A stretch of 64,000 nt of DNA from Ifrita kowaldi (GCA_013398055.1 VZRS01001450.1:554734-618733); one strand, 5' to 3'; numbered from the stretch's first letter, positions 25,128-39,700 are shown. The notes: a model not told the origin generated them from the sequence alone. Numbers and translations are program-made.

Positions 25128-27424
25128 TGAAGGCATTTGGAGCATGAAAAGTCAGCTACTGGGCTTGCCAATACATACCAGCTAACCCTATGTGCTAGTC
25201 CTTAGAACTCACCTCAAAACCAGAGCTGACAGTTAATTCCTCATACAGGAGGGGTGCAGGAGCACGGCAGGGCTAGCTGCAAGTATCTGGGGTCAGAGCA
25301 GGGGGAAGAGGCATTATTCCAAATGTAGCCAGAAAAAAGGGGCCTTGGAGGGGGCTGTCCTGGCAGGCCAAAGGTACAGCCGAGCCTGCACTAAGAGACT
25401 GGCTCCTAGAAAGGTCCAGGCTGGTATTGGAAGAGTATTCTACTGCCAGATTAACTTTCTATCACTCCATCTATGGAGTTGCTGATTGTGCCTGAAATTA
25501 ACATAATTTTAGATCTTCTGCTTTTTCCCTTTCCTGTTCTTTCTTCTCTCTCCTTTATTTTTAAGACTCACAGAAAATGTCCATTCTTGGCAGTTCAGCT
25601 ATCATGCCTTCCTAAAGCACAAAATTTAGGAAAGCAGGGTAGCATTCTCCTTTCTAGTCCAGTGTAACTTGACTAGAATTGAGATCCACGGATAGTGCCA
25701 TTTTGATAATAGTTCTATGTTAGTGGCTTATTTCACAGAAAAAAATTGCATAGTAGTGTCATCATATTACAATATTATGCAAATCCTTGTCCACTGATTA
25801 GATAACAGTACCTCTTGGCTATTGAGAGCTATGAAAATAACTCTTTCCTCATGACAACAGTGAGCTTAGCACATTTTGTTCTGGGTCGTTTTTGGAAGCA
25901 CAGTCTTACAACACTCTAACTCTCAGAGAAAAATGACCTCATAGTAAAAAGGACATTTTAAAACCATAAACCAAGCACTCTTGACAGAAACTCTCTCCCC
26001 ACATCTACTTTTTCTTGTGATAAACCTCTGTGTTTAAATCTGCAGTGAAGTTTCTCTCATTTGGAACAAATTACAGACACATTCCTATTAAGTATTAATA
26101 ACCTTCCAAACTTCCCCAGGAGTAAATGAATGCATTTCTAGACAGAATATTAACTTTAAAAAACATGTTTAAAGGCTCACTGAAACGACTATGAACCTGT
26201 ACTTTTCCCATCTTTTTTTTTTTTTAATTTAAAACCTATAAAAAGGAAAGAAGACAACTTGCAACACAGAACCAGACACATTTTACCTACTTTAATCAAG
26301 AAACTATAAATGCAGTATTTGTGGAAGGGTTCAGGCATGGCAGAAGTCTAATCCCATCCAGAACTTATATGACGGCTGGTAAAAGGCAGAGATTTGTGCT
26401 TTAGGATACCTGCTGAATAAAAGCACTGGACTACAGTGCTACAACAGTTTCTTTCTACCTTCGCAGCATAATGCTGCTTCAGAGCTGTCTCGAAGATTCC
26501 TTGTAGGAGGACCTATAGGTAACTTCTGCATGCTTTTTCTGTCTGTGGCAGCCACTGTTTTCTGGGGCAGGCATCAAAGATACTTAAAGAAACTCTGGAA
26601 GCTCTTTGTTTATCATACCTTAGGCAGGTATTTCATATTCTAAGGTTCAGCTGAAAAAGCACTTGGTATTTTCTGGAGAACTTCACTAGTGATGTATCAA
26701 AGGCAGAGAATGGAACATTCTCTCACCACCAGCAACACAGTTCCTTCATGCATTTCCTGGGACTGCTCCCTCCACTGACACAGAAAATATTTTCATCCAA
26801 AACTAAAGGCCATGGTGTTCTCCTGCTTGTCAATAAATACCCCTGAACTATGGCTGCATATCAACAGTCATGCTTAGAACAGTTCTCCAATGTCCTGGTA
26901 TTTGATGAGAGACATGTAATTGAAGAGAGCACAGGTTATTCTAACAAGAAAATATTTATTTACCATGAAAATGTGTCAGCAGCTGACAGTGTTTAATGCA
27001 CACCCACCAATCATGTCCGTTATTTGATTATGGTTTAAAACAGTAAATTATTAAAGAGTGAATTGTAAAAAGAAGTTAAATATGAGTTAAATACGTGAGA
27101 TTAATCTATGAATCTTGCATTATTTCAAGTACAGTGCCCTTATATTTGCATTCTCTTTGTGGGTAATTCTGGCATAAAGTGGCATAATTAGATCAGATAT
27201 CATCTAAATTGCTGTTTAATTTGGCCCCTGGTCTCTCTTTTTCTTTTAGGTCAGACTGCTGGAGAGCTGTGTGCCTAGCATATGTATAAGCATATTTAGC
27301 AATTCTAATGCCTTTGTAATTTTAAAATCAAACTTTGGAGAAAAACACAGTCTTACCAGAAAGCGTATCTGACAAGCCTAGGAATGGAAGGAATGGAAAG
27401 TGAAAGGGAAAAGAAAAAGGAGAA

Positions 27425-27510
27425 GCAAAGGCAGAGGCAAAGGCAAAGGCAAAGGCAAAGGCAAAGGCAAAGGCAAAGGCAAAGGCAAAGGCAAAGGCAA
27501 AGGCAAAGGG
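27425..27510. repeat. (GGCAAA)n hexanucleotide microsatellite
   Basis: About 13 near-perfect GGCAAA units. They lie directly beside the 3' end of a minus-strand CR1 fragment, so the array may have grown from the CR1 terminal repeat or its target. It produces artificial Lys-Gly and Ala-Phe ORFs, which are not genes. Confidence 0.97.
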
Positions 27511-27685
27511 AATTTCATTTGGAAGGGACTGTCCCATGAAAATTTCAGTTGGAAGAGACAGTCCAACTGTCACTTCAGGGCTAACCAAAAGCTACAGCAT
27601 GTTCTCACAGGCATTGTCCAAATGCCTCTTAAACACTGCCAGGTTTGTGGGTATGGACCTCCTCCCTAGGAGAGGAAGAAATATT
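27511..27685 (-). mobile_element. CR1 LINE 3' fragment, minus orientation
   Basis: Reads as the reverse complement of a CR1 3' region. It starts with a TTGGAAG(G/A)GAC(T/A)GTCC segment present twice within about 30 bases. Then come CACTTCAGGGCTAACCAAAA, GCATTGTCCAAATGCCTCTT and AAACACTGCCAGG. It is in sense orientation relative to the Rab3 exon. Short and decayed. Confidence 0.82.
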
Positions 27686-27699
27686 CAAGAGTTTCTTCA

Positions 27700-30600
27700 A
27701 CAAATAGAGCAATAAGTGAAGCAAAGAACAGGTATCAAAAGATGAAGGTTATTAATAAGGAATTTTTCCTCCTATATTTAGATTTCAAAAAGCATGAGGC
27801 AAACAAAACATGGGCAAGACTTCTACACTTCAAGGAATAGCCTTTGAAGTTTTAGAAGTGTCCATGGAACCTGGCAAGAGAATCTCGAACAGATTCTTAA
27901 CAAGAAAGTATGACACAAACTTCATAAATGCATAGGTAGACTGATGAACTTTGAGAAAGAGACATATTCAGAAATCCTGATGAAGAGAAGAAATTTTTAT
28001 AAGGAATTCAAGCTTCAGGTGCTTTCCTGGATGATTACTAGAACAATAATCACATTCTGGAATCAAATATTATATGAACAAACATTGCTTCTTTAACTTC
28101 TAAGAAAACCTAATTTTTTAGACATAGGTAAAGAAACAGAGGTGAGGGTTAACAAAATTTGTAAAACCAATACTTTGTATTTAGAACTCCAGAAAAAAAG
28201 GGAAGCTTCTAATTCTTTGTAATTTAGAAGTGATGAACATTTTTACCTTTTACATATGATTAACAGTTTGCTGTGACTCACAGACAGTAAATAATAAGAA
28301 TTTACAGAAAGAAAAAGATCATATAAAAGGTTCATTATTTTACTGCTGAATTAACTGAAGAAATAATACTAGAACTTGAGATTTTTGCTGCAAGGTTATT
28401 TCACTGGAAAATACTGGACTACTCAAATCAACTTTTGCTAAAGTTTATGTTTGTGTGAAAAATTTCATTAGAGCAGGTAATTGGATCAAAGTGCCTCAAG
28501 GAATTACTGGCCAAAACCTTACAATAACGCCCTCTAGAAACAGGTCATAGGCTGTAGAGAGCCATGGACTAGCAGAAACATAAAAACATTCCCTGAAAGA
28601 CACTGTTGGATATGAAAGACATGACTATCCCAGTCTGGTTTTGGGTTCACACTTACAGGCTTATAAAGCACAACACCCACAAAGGCCCGAGACGCCCCAT
28701 CACTTTACACCTGAGAATTTATGCAATTATTTTGATGACTCACTTCTGATGTGTCACCCAAAAATGACAGATCCTTTTAGAATCCAAGCAGATAGATTTC
28801 TCAGTTTTCTGAGGAACTTACAGTTTTAATTTTTACAGTACTAATTTTATCTTCCTTTGCCTTATTTTTAAGCAAGTGAAACAGTTAATTATGGGATCAA
28901 TTAACATTAAATTTTCAAGCAGAACACAATTAGAGAAAACTGTCTCCTTGCTTTTGCGGATGTCATAGTTATATCATATCCATTCTTAATTTTATTTTTG
29001 GTAACAAAATATATATTTAAAGATAAAAAAATCCTTAGTAGTAAACTAATTAACCTTTTAGAAAGATCCAAAACCATTTATGCTGATATCACCATTTATG
29101 ATGATATAAGTAAAGGGTAGAATCCTACCCATCCTGAAACTGTAATGTCATGACAAGAGCTCAAATCAAATACCAAAGCAAGATAGAATGATGAGATTTA
29201 GATTTGTCAGAGTAGAAGGCCTGATTGAAATGCACAATTCCTTCCTAAATATTCTGTAATTCTCATATTTATTATTAGGCAGAATGACTGCCATAGTTCA
29301 TCCAAAGTTTTGAATGCAAATATTTCAATAAAATAAAATGTGCTGGTACAAATAATTTCTAGAGGTAGGATTTAGATCATATATGATGAACTATAATTAG
29401 TGTTATTCTTCAGCTGTGATTCTTGAACTACAGGTGTTCTTTCAGAAATCAGAGTTATTCTGTCTTAATGCATCATAAAGGAATAGGAAATCACTGTCTA
29501 ATGGGAGCAGAAAAATGACCAGCTGTGAAATCTGTAGCAAGTATAATTATAATCAGAGCTACATTAAAGCACTAGCTACTACAAAACCAGATACTGGGCT
29601 TATACACAGTCAAAGAACAGTCTAAAAGCAAATTGAGTGTAAATAACTTTCAAAGGCCTTTGCTGCCTACAGTGCACCACTGACTACACTGAAGTAGTGG
29701 ATGTTTGATCACAACAATTCTGCTTTAATTTATACACTGTGGTATTTGTTCTGTAATTTAAAAAATCAGTAAAACTAAGAGACAGCTTCCTGAAAGCCTG
29801 CATATTCTACCACGTCTCTATCCCATCCCTTCCCAGTCTTCTAACTCTCACATAATAGTGGTTTTAGAGTAGTAGCAGCAGTAGGGTTCCTTAATTTGTT
29901 AAAAGTAAAGTCCCGAAAGTGTATGTTCCTGTGTACATACAGAAATTCATAAGTATGTATGTGTATAACATGACCGTATGTATAACAACTGGATGTATAA
30001 AACAACCAAACCACACATAATCCACTATTCCTACTGTAATATAAAGAGGTGTATAAACTTGCCCTATGTATTATGCCTTTATGTTAGGGAAGAGGAAAGC
30101 AAATTTTTCACATCGTAAATTTGTGCCTAGAGTCCCAGAATTCTTACTGATCTCATCAAAGCATGAGGAGAAGGAAATATACTTATCCATAATTGTTCCT
30201 TTATACATTTGCATTTCATTAATTAAAAACAAAGAGAGGAATTATCTAACAGGAGAGTTAAATTCAGGAGTGTGAATCAGAACTGCAAGCATTCTAAGAC
30301 ATTGGAATTATTTTGGATTCATATATTATTTACCAAAGAAAATCAAATATAAAGTTAAATGTAAATGATAGCCAATTAAATGAATCTTTTTCAAATACAG
30401 ATTAAACTAAATTAATTTGAAAAGCCATGTCAATAAATCCCTTGATAGAGCAGCTATTAAGCATTCAGCAGAGAACACAATCCAGGTTCCTTAACAATGC
30501 CTCTCCAGGCTTCTTTCACAAAAAAAGACATCTTTTTGGGTGGACTTGCATTTTTCCTTGATGCATACTCTGCTTTGCTGCAACCTGAATAGAAAGCCCA

Positions 30601-33552
30601 GTAATCTGTTCACTGAATATAGCACTGACCAGCATATTAACTGGAAATTGCATTATTAGACATTAAACCACATGTTCTTTGATCCTGGATAAAAACTGGA
30701 GATTTTTTTCTACCCTCATTTGATTAAATTGTGGGACATGTTCTTTCATTGTGCAGACATGACTGAATTATCATCCATCAGCTGACAAAATGCTACTGTG
30801 ACTGAAAAGGCAGACTGACAGCCAAAGGGGAGACTTGAATAAAGATCAAAGTGAGAACTGAACCCAGAAAGCAGGGTTGGGATTTTTTTCTAATATATAG
30901 TTTCTACTATACTGTGATGAGAAGAAGAAGTCTGCTCATTTCACACGTAAGCATGCTCAAAGATTGCTGCTTTGAAGATAATTTGCCAGGGTTGTTTATT
31001 AGTGGTCTCCACAGAGGCTCCCAGGGGTCTGTGTTTCATCCCACAGCACACAGCTCAAACAGAAGCTACTAATTTTCCTAAACCTGACTGCTCTGGATTT
31101 CACAGACACATTTACTGATGAGCAGAAGCAACAAATGAATATGGGGAGCTCATGATTTTTTCCCGTTTTTTCCCTTTTAATCTTCAATGTGATGAAAACG
31201 TGATCTGTGTGACACATAATTTTGTCTAAGATGGATATACTACAATCTTTTGGTTTCATATTACATTTTCTTTGATGCCAGGTACTATCAAAGTATATGT
31301 TCTCCAAAATTATGAACCCAAACTTCTCTAATGTACAGGAGTTCCTGAGTGCTTTAGGTACCTAGTCTTCAAAACCATGAATGAGGACAGCTCTGTAAGT
31401 CATCATTAGATGTTCAAGAACACTAAAGAGGTTCAGGTGGTTCCAGCATGGATGTTTCCTAATAAAGGACAACATGTACTTTATTATGTAATATACAGAA
31501 ATAGTAGATTCAATCAATAACCAATTAATACTTTTAAATCACAAATTCAAACAAAATACGCTCAATTTAGTCTCTTCATACACCCAAGAAGGATCTTAAT
31601 CTCACAGAACAATTTAACTGAACTTGGAGCAAAATTACCAACAACAAAAATTACTCTCTGCCCTCAAATCTTTTATTAGACTTGCCATATGCTTATCTAA
31701 AATAGAATAACTGGAACATCAGAGTCACCCTGTATTTTATTGGAACATATTGTGAATTAACAAGTCTTTGGAAACGATGCTAAAAAGAACCCATTAAATC
31801 CATTCCAATAATGTGTAGCACAAAAGTGTTTAGTAACAAAACTATTATATATAATTATACTTTATATATAAACCCTCCTTTAAAAAAAAACAATCATATA
31901 CAGATTCAAGCATAAAAATGTCAATTCCATTTTTATACAGGATAATTTAGAATAAATCTTACCAAAGAAAGGATATAGGGCTGAAATATAGTGCCTAAGA
32001 TGGGTGATATACTTTCAACCCATGACATCCAGACAGATCTCTCTCTTCTCTGCTGACCATCACCCCAGGATCCATGATCAGGGCTAGTGAAGTCTGAACT
32101 GACTGAAGTGCAGCAGGAGGTGTGAACAAGGATCTGAGATTGTGATCCACTAGTGACAATAAACGAACTTGGGTCCTGACTGATGACCTCTGATCATTCA
32201 TACTCCACCATGGTCTCTTACTAAAACCTCACTTAATTTAGAAAGTTCAGAATTGTTTGGAAGTTGGTTTGTATGTTTATATTTTAATTCACTAATTAGT
32301 ATAACAGTATTTAGGTGAAGACTAAAGCTAGAAAAATCTCTTTAGGCTGCAATTTTTTCTTTCTGATTGCTCAATACAAATCCTATACATTGAATTTTAA
32401 ACATGATGAGTTTTCCCCTCTGTCTTCTTCCTGACTCTTAAAGCTCCTTTGTGCATTTATAACCTGTTCATCTCTACAGAACAAAGAAATAGGCAAACTG
32501 AATACCTCCCAGGTGGAGTGTTTGAAACACAGAATATCTTGAGTGAATTACCCACATATAGTGGCACAGAATATTAAATCCAAGACCTCTTATAAATGTG
32601 CCAGGTTTTCTTTTCCCTTCCAACTTTCTTTCTGAGAAGGGACTGAATCCTTAGCATAGCATTCATTTGCCCCTAAAACAGTAAAATATACTGTATACTA
32701 TTATTCCATATCTTTCCTCTAATAAAGAAAACAATTGCAACACAATGCCTGACTACGGAAAAAAAAAAAGATGCCTCACATTACTATTTTACTTAAATTA
32801 ATTCTCAGAGATGTGCAATGGGTATTTCATTAGTACACAACAAAATTTGTTAGTATTATTAAAAATTAATTGACAAATTTGTTAGTATTATTAAAAATTA
32901 ATTGACATAGGGCTAAGGACTGAATTTTATGAAAATAAAGTTAAAAGTATTTACTTCTGTCAATATAGATAACTTTTTCTAATAAGTATCTTGTATTCCC
33001 CTGTGTTTTCTATGTTATGTACCATACAGAATAAATTTATAAATTCTGTGTCATTAGGACACAACAGGATAGATAATGTCCTCTGATATTTAGTATATAA
33101 AAATGCATTCTATATTAATTCAATCTATAACTTCACCAAAAATTTAGATCAAGATTAGATTAGATTATATTTCAAAGTTTTCAGAAATCAATCATGACAC
33201 CTTTTCCAATTAAAAACCTATCACATCAAATAGCATTTTTCTTTAGCAGGGACAGGGATCATAAGTGCTGCCTGTTTTCAGGGGGATTCTCATGTGTTTC
33301 AATGAAAATCAAAAGAACCGTTTACCCAAGTTGATGAAAATTGAAAACTTATCATGAAAATCTGTATCTTCAGAAGCTAATTTCCAGCTACAGTAATGAT
33401 GATGCGTTGCAGAGTGAATTCAAGTGGTATTGACAGAAGGGGAATCTGTAAACATCTTGCTGCTGAGGCTCCCTGGTTCAGCTCCAGTGCAGCATCTTAG
33501 GCCTTCAGGCCTAAGGAAGGTCCCCTCTTCATTTTCAGTATCTGTTGCCCCA
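27700..33552. other. No recognised gene; AT-rich intronic DNA
   Basis: Very AT-rich unique-looking sequence with short ORFs only. A 32-base tandem duplication (listed) lies near the right end. Confidence 0.6.
32842..32905. repeat. 32-base tandem duplication
   Basis: Two adjacent copies of an AT-rich unit containing TTTGTTAGTATTATT and AAAAATTAATTGACA. The copies are identical over the unit, pointing to a recent slippage or duplication event, or a collapsed/expanded assembly variant. Confidence 0.95.
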
Positions 33553-33793
33553 CTGCTTGCATGTGACAACCCAGCATTTGTCAGTTTGGGCATGGCCAGT
33601 TTGCTCACGTGAGACAACCCAGCATTTGTCAGTTTGGGCATGGCCAGTTTGCTCACGTGAGACAACCCAGCATTTGTCAGTTTGGGCATGGCCACTTTGG
33701 TCACATGTGACAACCCAGCATTTGTCAGTTTGGGCATGGCCAGTTTGCTCACGTGAGACAACCCAGCACTTGTCAGTTTAGGCATGGCGAGTT
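33553..33793. repeat. 48-base minisatellite, five units, with E-box palindromes
   Basis: CCAGCA(T/C)TTGTCAGTTT recurs at exactly 48-base spacing (33571, 33619, 33667, 33715, 33763). The junction of units carries TCACGTGA at 33605, 33653 and 33749, and TCACATGTGA at 33701. Because 48 is a multiple of 3, frames stay open. The minus strand reads 16-residue repeats (LAMPKLTNAGLSHVSK) in a 147-codon ORF, and the plus strand also reads through. No protein family was recognised. I treat the ORFs as by-products of the array. Confidence 0.97.
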
Positions 33794-33799
33794 GGATGC

Positions 33800-36700
33800 T
33801 CCGCTCTGGCTGTTCACCACACGTCACCACAATGAGAGAGAAGAGCTGTGCATCACACATCACCAGAGTGTAACCAACTTCAGTTTACCAGCTATGGCAC
33901 TTCATCCTCTCCCTCATCCACACTATTTTCATCTCATTCTCTCTGTCTCTGCTTCTACTGTGCATGAGGCAGCTTCCTTAGCTCTGCCTTTAGCCCTATC
34001 CCACCTCAGTCTTCTGCTATACCCTTCTGCTGTACTGCTTACAGTAAGCCACTCACCTCCCATAATCACCTACTGGGAAGCGCCCCATTACCACCTCTGG
34101 TCAGCAGCACACTGAGCTGCTTAGAGCCAGAGCTGGGCACATCCCTGGAAAACAGGAAGCACAGTATGGGAACTACTGCAAATAAAGTGCAACAATATAA
34201 TTGTGATTCACATTTTCTGTGAAAAGGTGGGCAGCATGGGTCATATGAAGTGGTGCTCTGAAAGTGATCTAATTGTGAGCTGCATGCTCTTTCCAAGCCC
34301 TGCTGAATGCTGCCAGAAGGCAATCTATAAATCACATTAACGTAAGTAAGGTCATTTGAACTACACAGTCAATGTGTAGTTGAACACAGAAAAGATGGTC
34401 TTATTTGAAAAATTTCCCCACATTTAATAAGAGCTGTGGGTATAGCTAATATCTATTTGGATATTCAAATACATTTTCACGTGTTTTGTGGTAATTTAGT
34501 TGTTCATACTTCAGTATTTGCTATTACCCTTTTTTTTTGTAGATGCATCACATACATACATGGTTGTGACATCTCCCCAAAAACGCAGGGACTGTCAAGT
34601 ATCTCTTCAGTTGTTCTACTCCTGTGTGGACATGTATGACAGAGAATTCAAATGCCACGTATACAATCCACACCTTTCTTGCCTGGCTAACAATATATGT
34701 GCTCACCTTACCATTTTTAACAGTCTTCTTAATGGTGTAATTATACCTGTGTAAAAATTGCTCCTACTGTCTAGGTCAAGTGTCCCTCTTGTTATTGTAA
34801 ATATATTTGGAAATTGCAAACTAGGAACCCAGGTAACTAAAACCCCAAGGAGTTCCCCTTAACAACAGCTTTTGACATGTGCTGACAGTATTGAGTTCAG
34901 CACAAAACACTGCAGCTACTGCCACCTTTCTCATGAAAACCTCAGTTCTGTAGTGGTTATGTGTCAGTCACCCTTTTTGTATGGTAACCTCACAGGTACA
35001 GCTCTGATCCAGGCAGGAGATCAAAGAAATCAAAGCCCTGGACAGTCCAAGGGCTGAAGACTGTTCCCACCTTTTAGGAAAGTGTTCTTGTCTATTGAGT
35101 CGCCTCACCTAGGGAATGTCCATTCTCATCTCTGGCCTTAGGAGTGCAGACAGACACTGAAGGAGACTTATGTCTCCTACAGATAAACACAAGACTTATC
35201 TCCAGAGCCTGCAGGTTGGACTTTTTGCATGAAGAAGAGAACAGTGGCTCTGACTCCTGGCAGCAGTGAGCACTGAATTCGACTTCCATAGATTAGGAAT
35301 ATGACAGTTATTCAACATATAGATAAAGAAAATAGAAGACACTTAAATCCAGCTATGTTTTAATGCATTTTATTGAGTTAGAGGAATGGATTTCTGAGCT
35401 AGGCTTTGCTGATATCTGCTTTTTAAAAAACCTGTTGCCAATAGTGATACTACTTTATATATCCCACAGAGATTTCTGGGAATCTAGGGAAAAATTAATA
35501 ATAATAATAAAATTCCTTTGCATTTCCAACCCCTCAATTTATTTTTAACAATTTAATACCTTTTTTACCAAATCTAGACTCCTTTTCCCATGAAAAGTTG
35601 GACCAGATGATCTTTCAAGGGTTCTATGTTTCTATGCTATGACTAGTGTAATAAATTCATATAATTACAAATACTAAACAAAATAGTGATAAACCTCTCT
35701 GCTGTAAAACTCAATAGCATGTCCCATCATCTATATGCTGGTGAATAGCCACTGAGCTTTGCACAGAGTTCTTTCATAATCACTTTATGAAACGGCAGTG
35801 TTTTCCCCACAGCTGACATGTGCTAATGTATCATGGTTATTTAAATTTAGAATGAAAGCAGAATGAGCCAGTCCCTAATTTAATCGGGAAAAAAAGGCAG
35901 ACTAGAACTTGAATATTTGACAGTGGCAACAACTGAAAAAAAAAAAATTAAAGGAGACCAATATTTTAACTGTTTATAAAGACATGAGTTGCTGGAACTT
36001 CTATTTTTAATAGAACATTTGAGCTGCAAACTCTGGATAAACATTAAAATTCACAATTTATTCTTTAAATAGACTAACTACTGAGCTGAACCTCTTTGTA
36101 AATTAGAGAAATATGAGTAGCTCATAAAATACCTACTTGATTTTTATCCCTAGGGATACAAAACCCAAAGCCTGTATGGAAGGTAAACTCTTAAATCTGT
36201 CCTTTTTCTTATTATTTTGTGTTGGACTTGTGTTGTTTTCTGACCTATGGTGGACATTTACTTCACTAACACACTAAGTACTATCTTGCAAGTTTAGCCT
36301 GCGCTAAAGAGGTCTGGAAGTCACTACTTGCTAGAGTCCGCTAAATAAACTAAAAAAGAAGGTTACTTTTTTCCACATTTAAGAAAATAAGACAATTATT
36401 ATGATTCATTTGATTGTGTTTTCTTTCTAAACTATTTCAAATAGGTACTTTTCCACACTGTACCTTGAGGAAAAGAACTGTGTGAAAAGTAAATATAGTA
36501 ACATATTTAATTTATGTGATTTTAATTCCACATTTTATATAGGAATTGCACTTCAAACCCACAGAAAGAGTAAATGTTTCTAACCCGAGCTAAGCAGCTA
36601 ACATTAGCTTGGTTCTTGGTTTTGTTCATGAACCTCAAGGCTGACATTCTGTATTCTTAGTGTGAAGGTTTTCATCACTTACATTAAGTGGGTATTTTGT

Positions 36701-39700
36701 TTCTTGTCTGTACAGTTCTTGTAACAGTTACTATGAGATTTATTTCCCATAGAGTAAAAAGTGAAAATTCTGGGATTTAAACCATTCAACCAACATATGT
36801 CTAAGAAGCTCTGACCAAGTGTGCTACAACTGAGAGGATTAAAAAAGAATACTTACCTTGTTTTTTTAAGTTGAGAGTCTGCTATTTTTCTTTTTGTGGA
36901 GGCCCTAGGCACTCAGAGGGGGGATTTCAATAATTTATGTTTATAAACATGGCACAGGCAGACTTTCTTACTTAAAATTTTCCCACTCTACATTTTTAAT
37001 TTCATTCTTCTCATGAGTCATTGCAAGATTTTACATTTATATGGATTTCTAGCAAGATTCTCCTCAAGCCTGCTGCAACAGATGGATCATTCTGTAAGGG
37101 TGGTAGAGTTAGGCTTACAGTACCTCCAGAATAATTTTAATTATGACAATCTGAAGCAACACCAACTCCGTTGCATACTTTTTTCTTTTAGGATATTTTA
37201 ATTCCTCAAAGAACAGATCAAATTAATGTGAATTCTAGCAGAAAAGCACACCGTTATTTTAATTCTTTACTTTCCTAATGAACTTTTGTAAATGGGGAAC
37301 TGCGTAACAACATTTTCATTAATATTTGCATTACCAAGGTTCAACCACATATTTTTAATTGTCTAGTATCAATTATTTACTGTCTATTGGATAAATCACT
37401 AATGAAATCATCCTAACATCAGATATATTAAGAAGTAGCCTTTCATGTCCATTAAACTAGCCATATGTGATAGGCCATCATCAGATAAATTACAACTATT
37501 TGTACCAATATCCCCACATTACGTATCTTGATAAATTCATCTGACAAGAAGAAGAGAAAGCACCTTTGCAGAAGAAATTAATATCTCTGTATCCTGAACT
37601 CACACAAAAATGAGGTCAGGGTGAGCAGAGAAAAGGACTGATTACTCCATGCTGCAATGTATCTACCCATAGATTCCTGCTAAGCGAAAGGAAATTATAA
37701 TCTCCTTTAAATATGGGTCTTTTATTCCACTTCAGCACTTCCTCAAAAGCTCATAGGTAAAAATCTGAAAACTGTTTCAATTTCATGAAAAACACATCAA
37801 TATAATTGTCAGCTTTAATATCATGGCTATTTCACTGAAATATCGAAGTTCTATATTTCCTTTAATGAATGAAACCTCTATCATGGCCATATTAAGATAA
37901 TAATATGCACGTGAAGACTTTTTGTTTTGCTTTGGGGGTTTTGGGGTGTTTATGCTTGTTCGTTTTATTTATGGGGGTTTGTTGTTGTTTTTGTTTTTGC
38001 TTCAGAAAAAACCCCCAAAGATATAAGCAATTTGCATTATACTTCACTGTGAAAAATACCCATCCTCTCTGCATCTGCCTGTGTCCCAAGGATAGTAACA
38101 AATTAATATATTTCCACTGCTTTCCTTAGTAAACTTAAATACTACAAAGACAGTCTTTTGGTGCATTATAGCTTGATGTTCGTATAAAGTATGTTTAATC
38201 AAGACTTGTGGAAAATAACACGAAATTATCGGAGGAAATGGATTCTGCTCGGTATTTTGTCTTTTTCAGTTATATTTTAGGAATCTTTGAGTTATTTGCT
38301 AATGACATTTACGCTTCCATAAGTATAAGAGAAGTATAAAATTAATCTAGATCCTGAACAGGCACCGTGGCAAATTTTTACTGAATTACCCAGAATTTTG
38401 TACCTTTAGAAAAAATAATTTGACATCCTGATTGTACATAACTTTCAGAATGACAGACACTATTGACTTAAGATTAGAGTAACTTGGATAAATATGATAT
38501 AAAGCTGTTGCATGCAATGGGATTTCAAACATTTATCAAGCAAATTTGATACTGTGAAAGTTTATACAAAATCAGTGCTTTCTATATGTACTGGTGTGGT
38601 CACGACTGTGATCAATACTCAGTGCTCTACACAGAGTATTATCTTCTCAGAAGTCCACAATGCCTGAAGCATTTCCCCACTGCAGCAGAATTAGATGTTC
38701 CACTTGAAGTTGGTCTAAAATAAGCTCTCAAGTGTACAGAAAATGCTTAAGAACTCATCCATAATAAAAGACTGTCTCGTACAGGTCCTGCTGGGCCTGA
38801 AAAAAAAAGCTGTAGAAGAAACATTAAGAACACTTATGGGCTTGCTGCTATGAAAATACAAAGGCCTGAAGAAGATCTCATGAATATCTAGTCAATTCAC
38901 AGATATATGTGTGTAAACACTCCTCCACACAAACTTGATCAACTTCTTGTTTTACCTCTTAAACACTGACATCCTCTGATTTTCATCCTCAGTTACTGTT
39001 TGAGTTGGGACTTGGAGGCTAGCTGAAAATACCAATTAAGCTAGGACTTGGGGATGGGAAACTTTGAGTGTCATTGTCCTCCAAAATTGAACAGAGATCC
39101 TAGGGAGAGGAAGCAAGAGTAGACGTGTGGCCAGATCAGAAAGAAAACCTAGAAAGTCAAGCAAAAGAGTTATGAAAGGTCTGGCTAGGTGCACACAGAG
39201 AGATAAACACATGCTCCAAAGCAAGATACAGTTTGAAGGCAGGTAAAACAAGAGGAATGCCAATCACAGAATAACACAGGGTCCACAGCTTGAAGTAGGC
39301 GTGACAGAAGAAAGGCTTAGAAGTCAGTCAGAGAACACACTGCAGAAGCCAATATACAGATCAGGACAGAGCCAAAGAATGGGGCAATAAAATAAAAGCT
39401 GGAAAGACTCTCAACCAGACACTGTCTGAACAATAACACAAAACAACTGAGATAATGATGCCTCAGGTTTTAACTTTCAAATAAATACCTACTTTTATTC
39501 CCTTACCCCTGTCTAGTCTCTGTTTCTAGGAGGCCTCTTCAGGCATTAATTCCCTTATACGTTAGCCGGGAGACGAATTCAGGTGTACAGGCCAGGGATT
39601 TGCTACACTGTTAGCTGCTTAGGATGCCAGCTGAAGCTATCTGAAAGGCTGACAGCTGAGTTAAAGCCTGATGGAGAGTCTTTAAATGGCACACAGCTTT

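Larger units (their letters stand above)
19970..27424. other. No recognised gene; intronic DNA with simple repeats
   Basis: Apart from the listed low-complexity tracts I see only short ORFs. The T/G-rich segment at 20807-20888 contains one ambiguous base in a G run. A moderately GC/purine-rich stretch at 24660-24840 and another at 25240-25410 are unassigned; no family was recognised. Confidence 0.5.

Noticed and set aside
27328..27669. Ala-Phe, Pro-Leu and Lys-Gly repeat ORFs
   Set aside because: They are translations of the (GGCAAA)n microsatellite.
37918..38005. G-run cluster considered as a G-quadruplex
   Set aside because: Only three substantial G tracts are present, the third far from the others.
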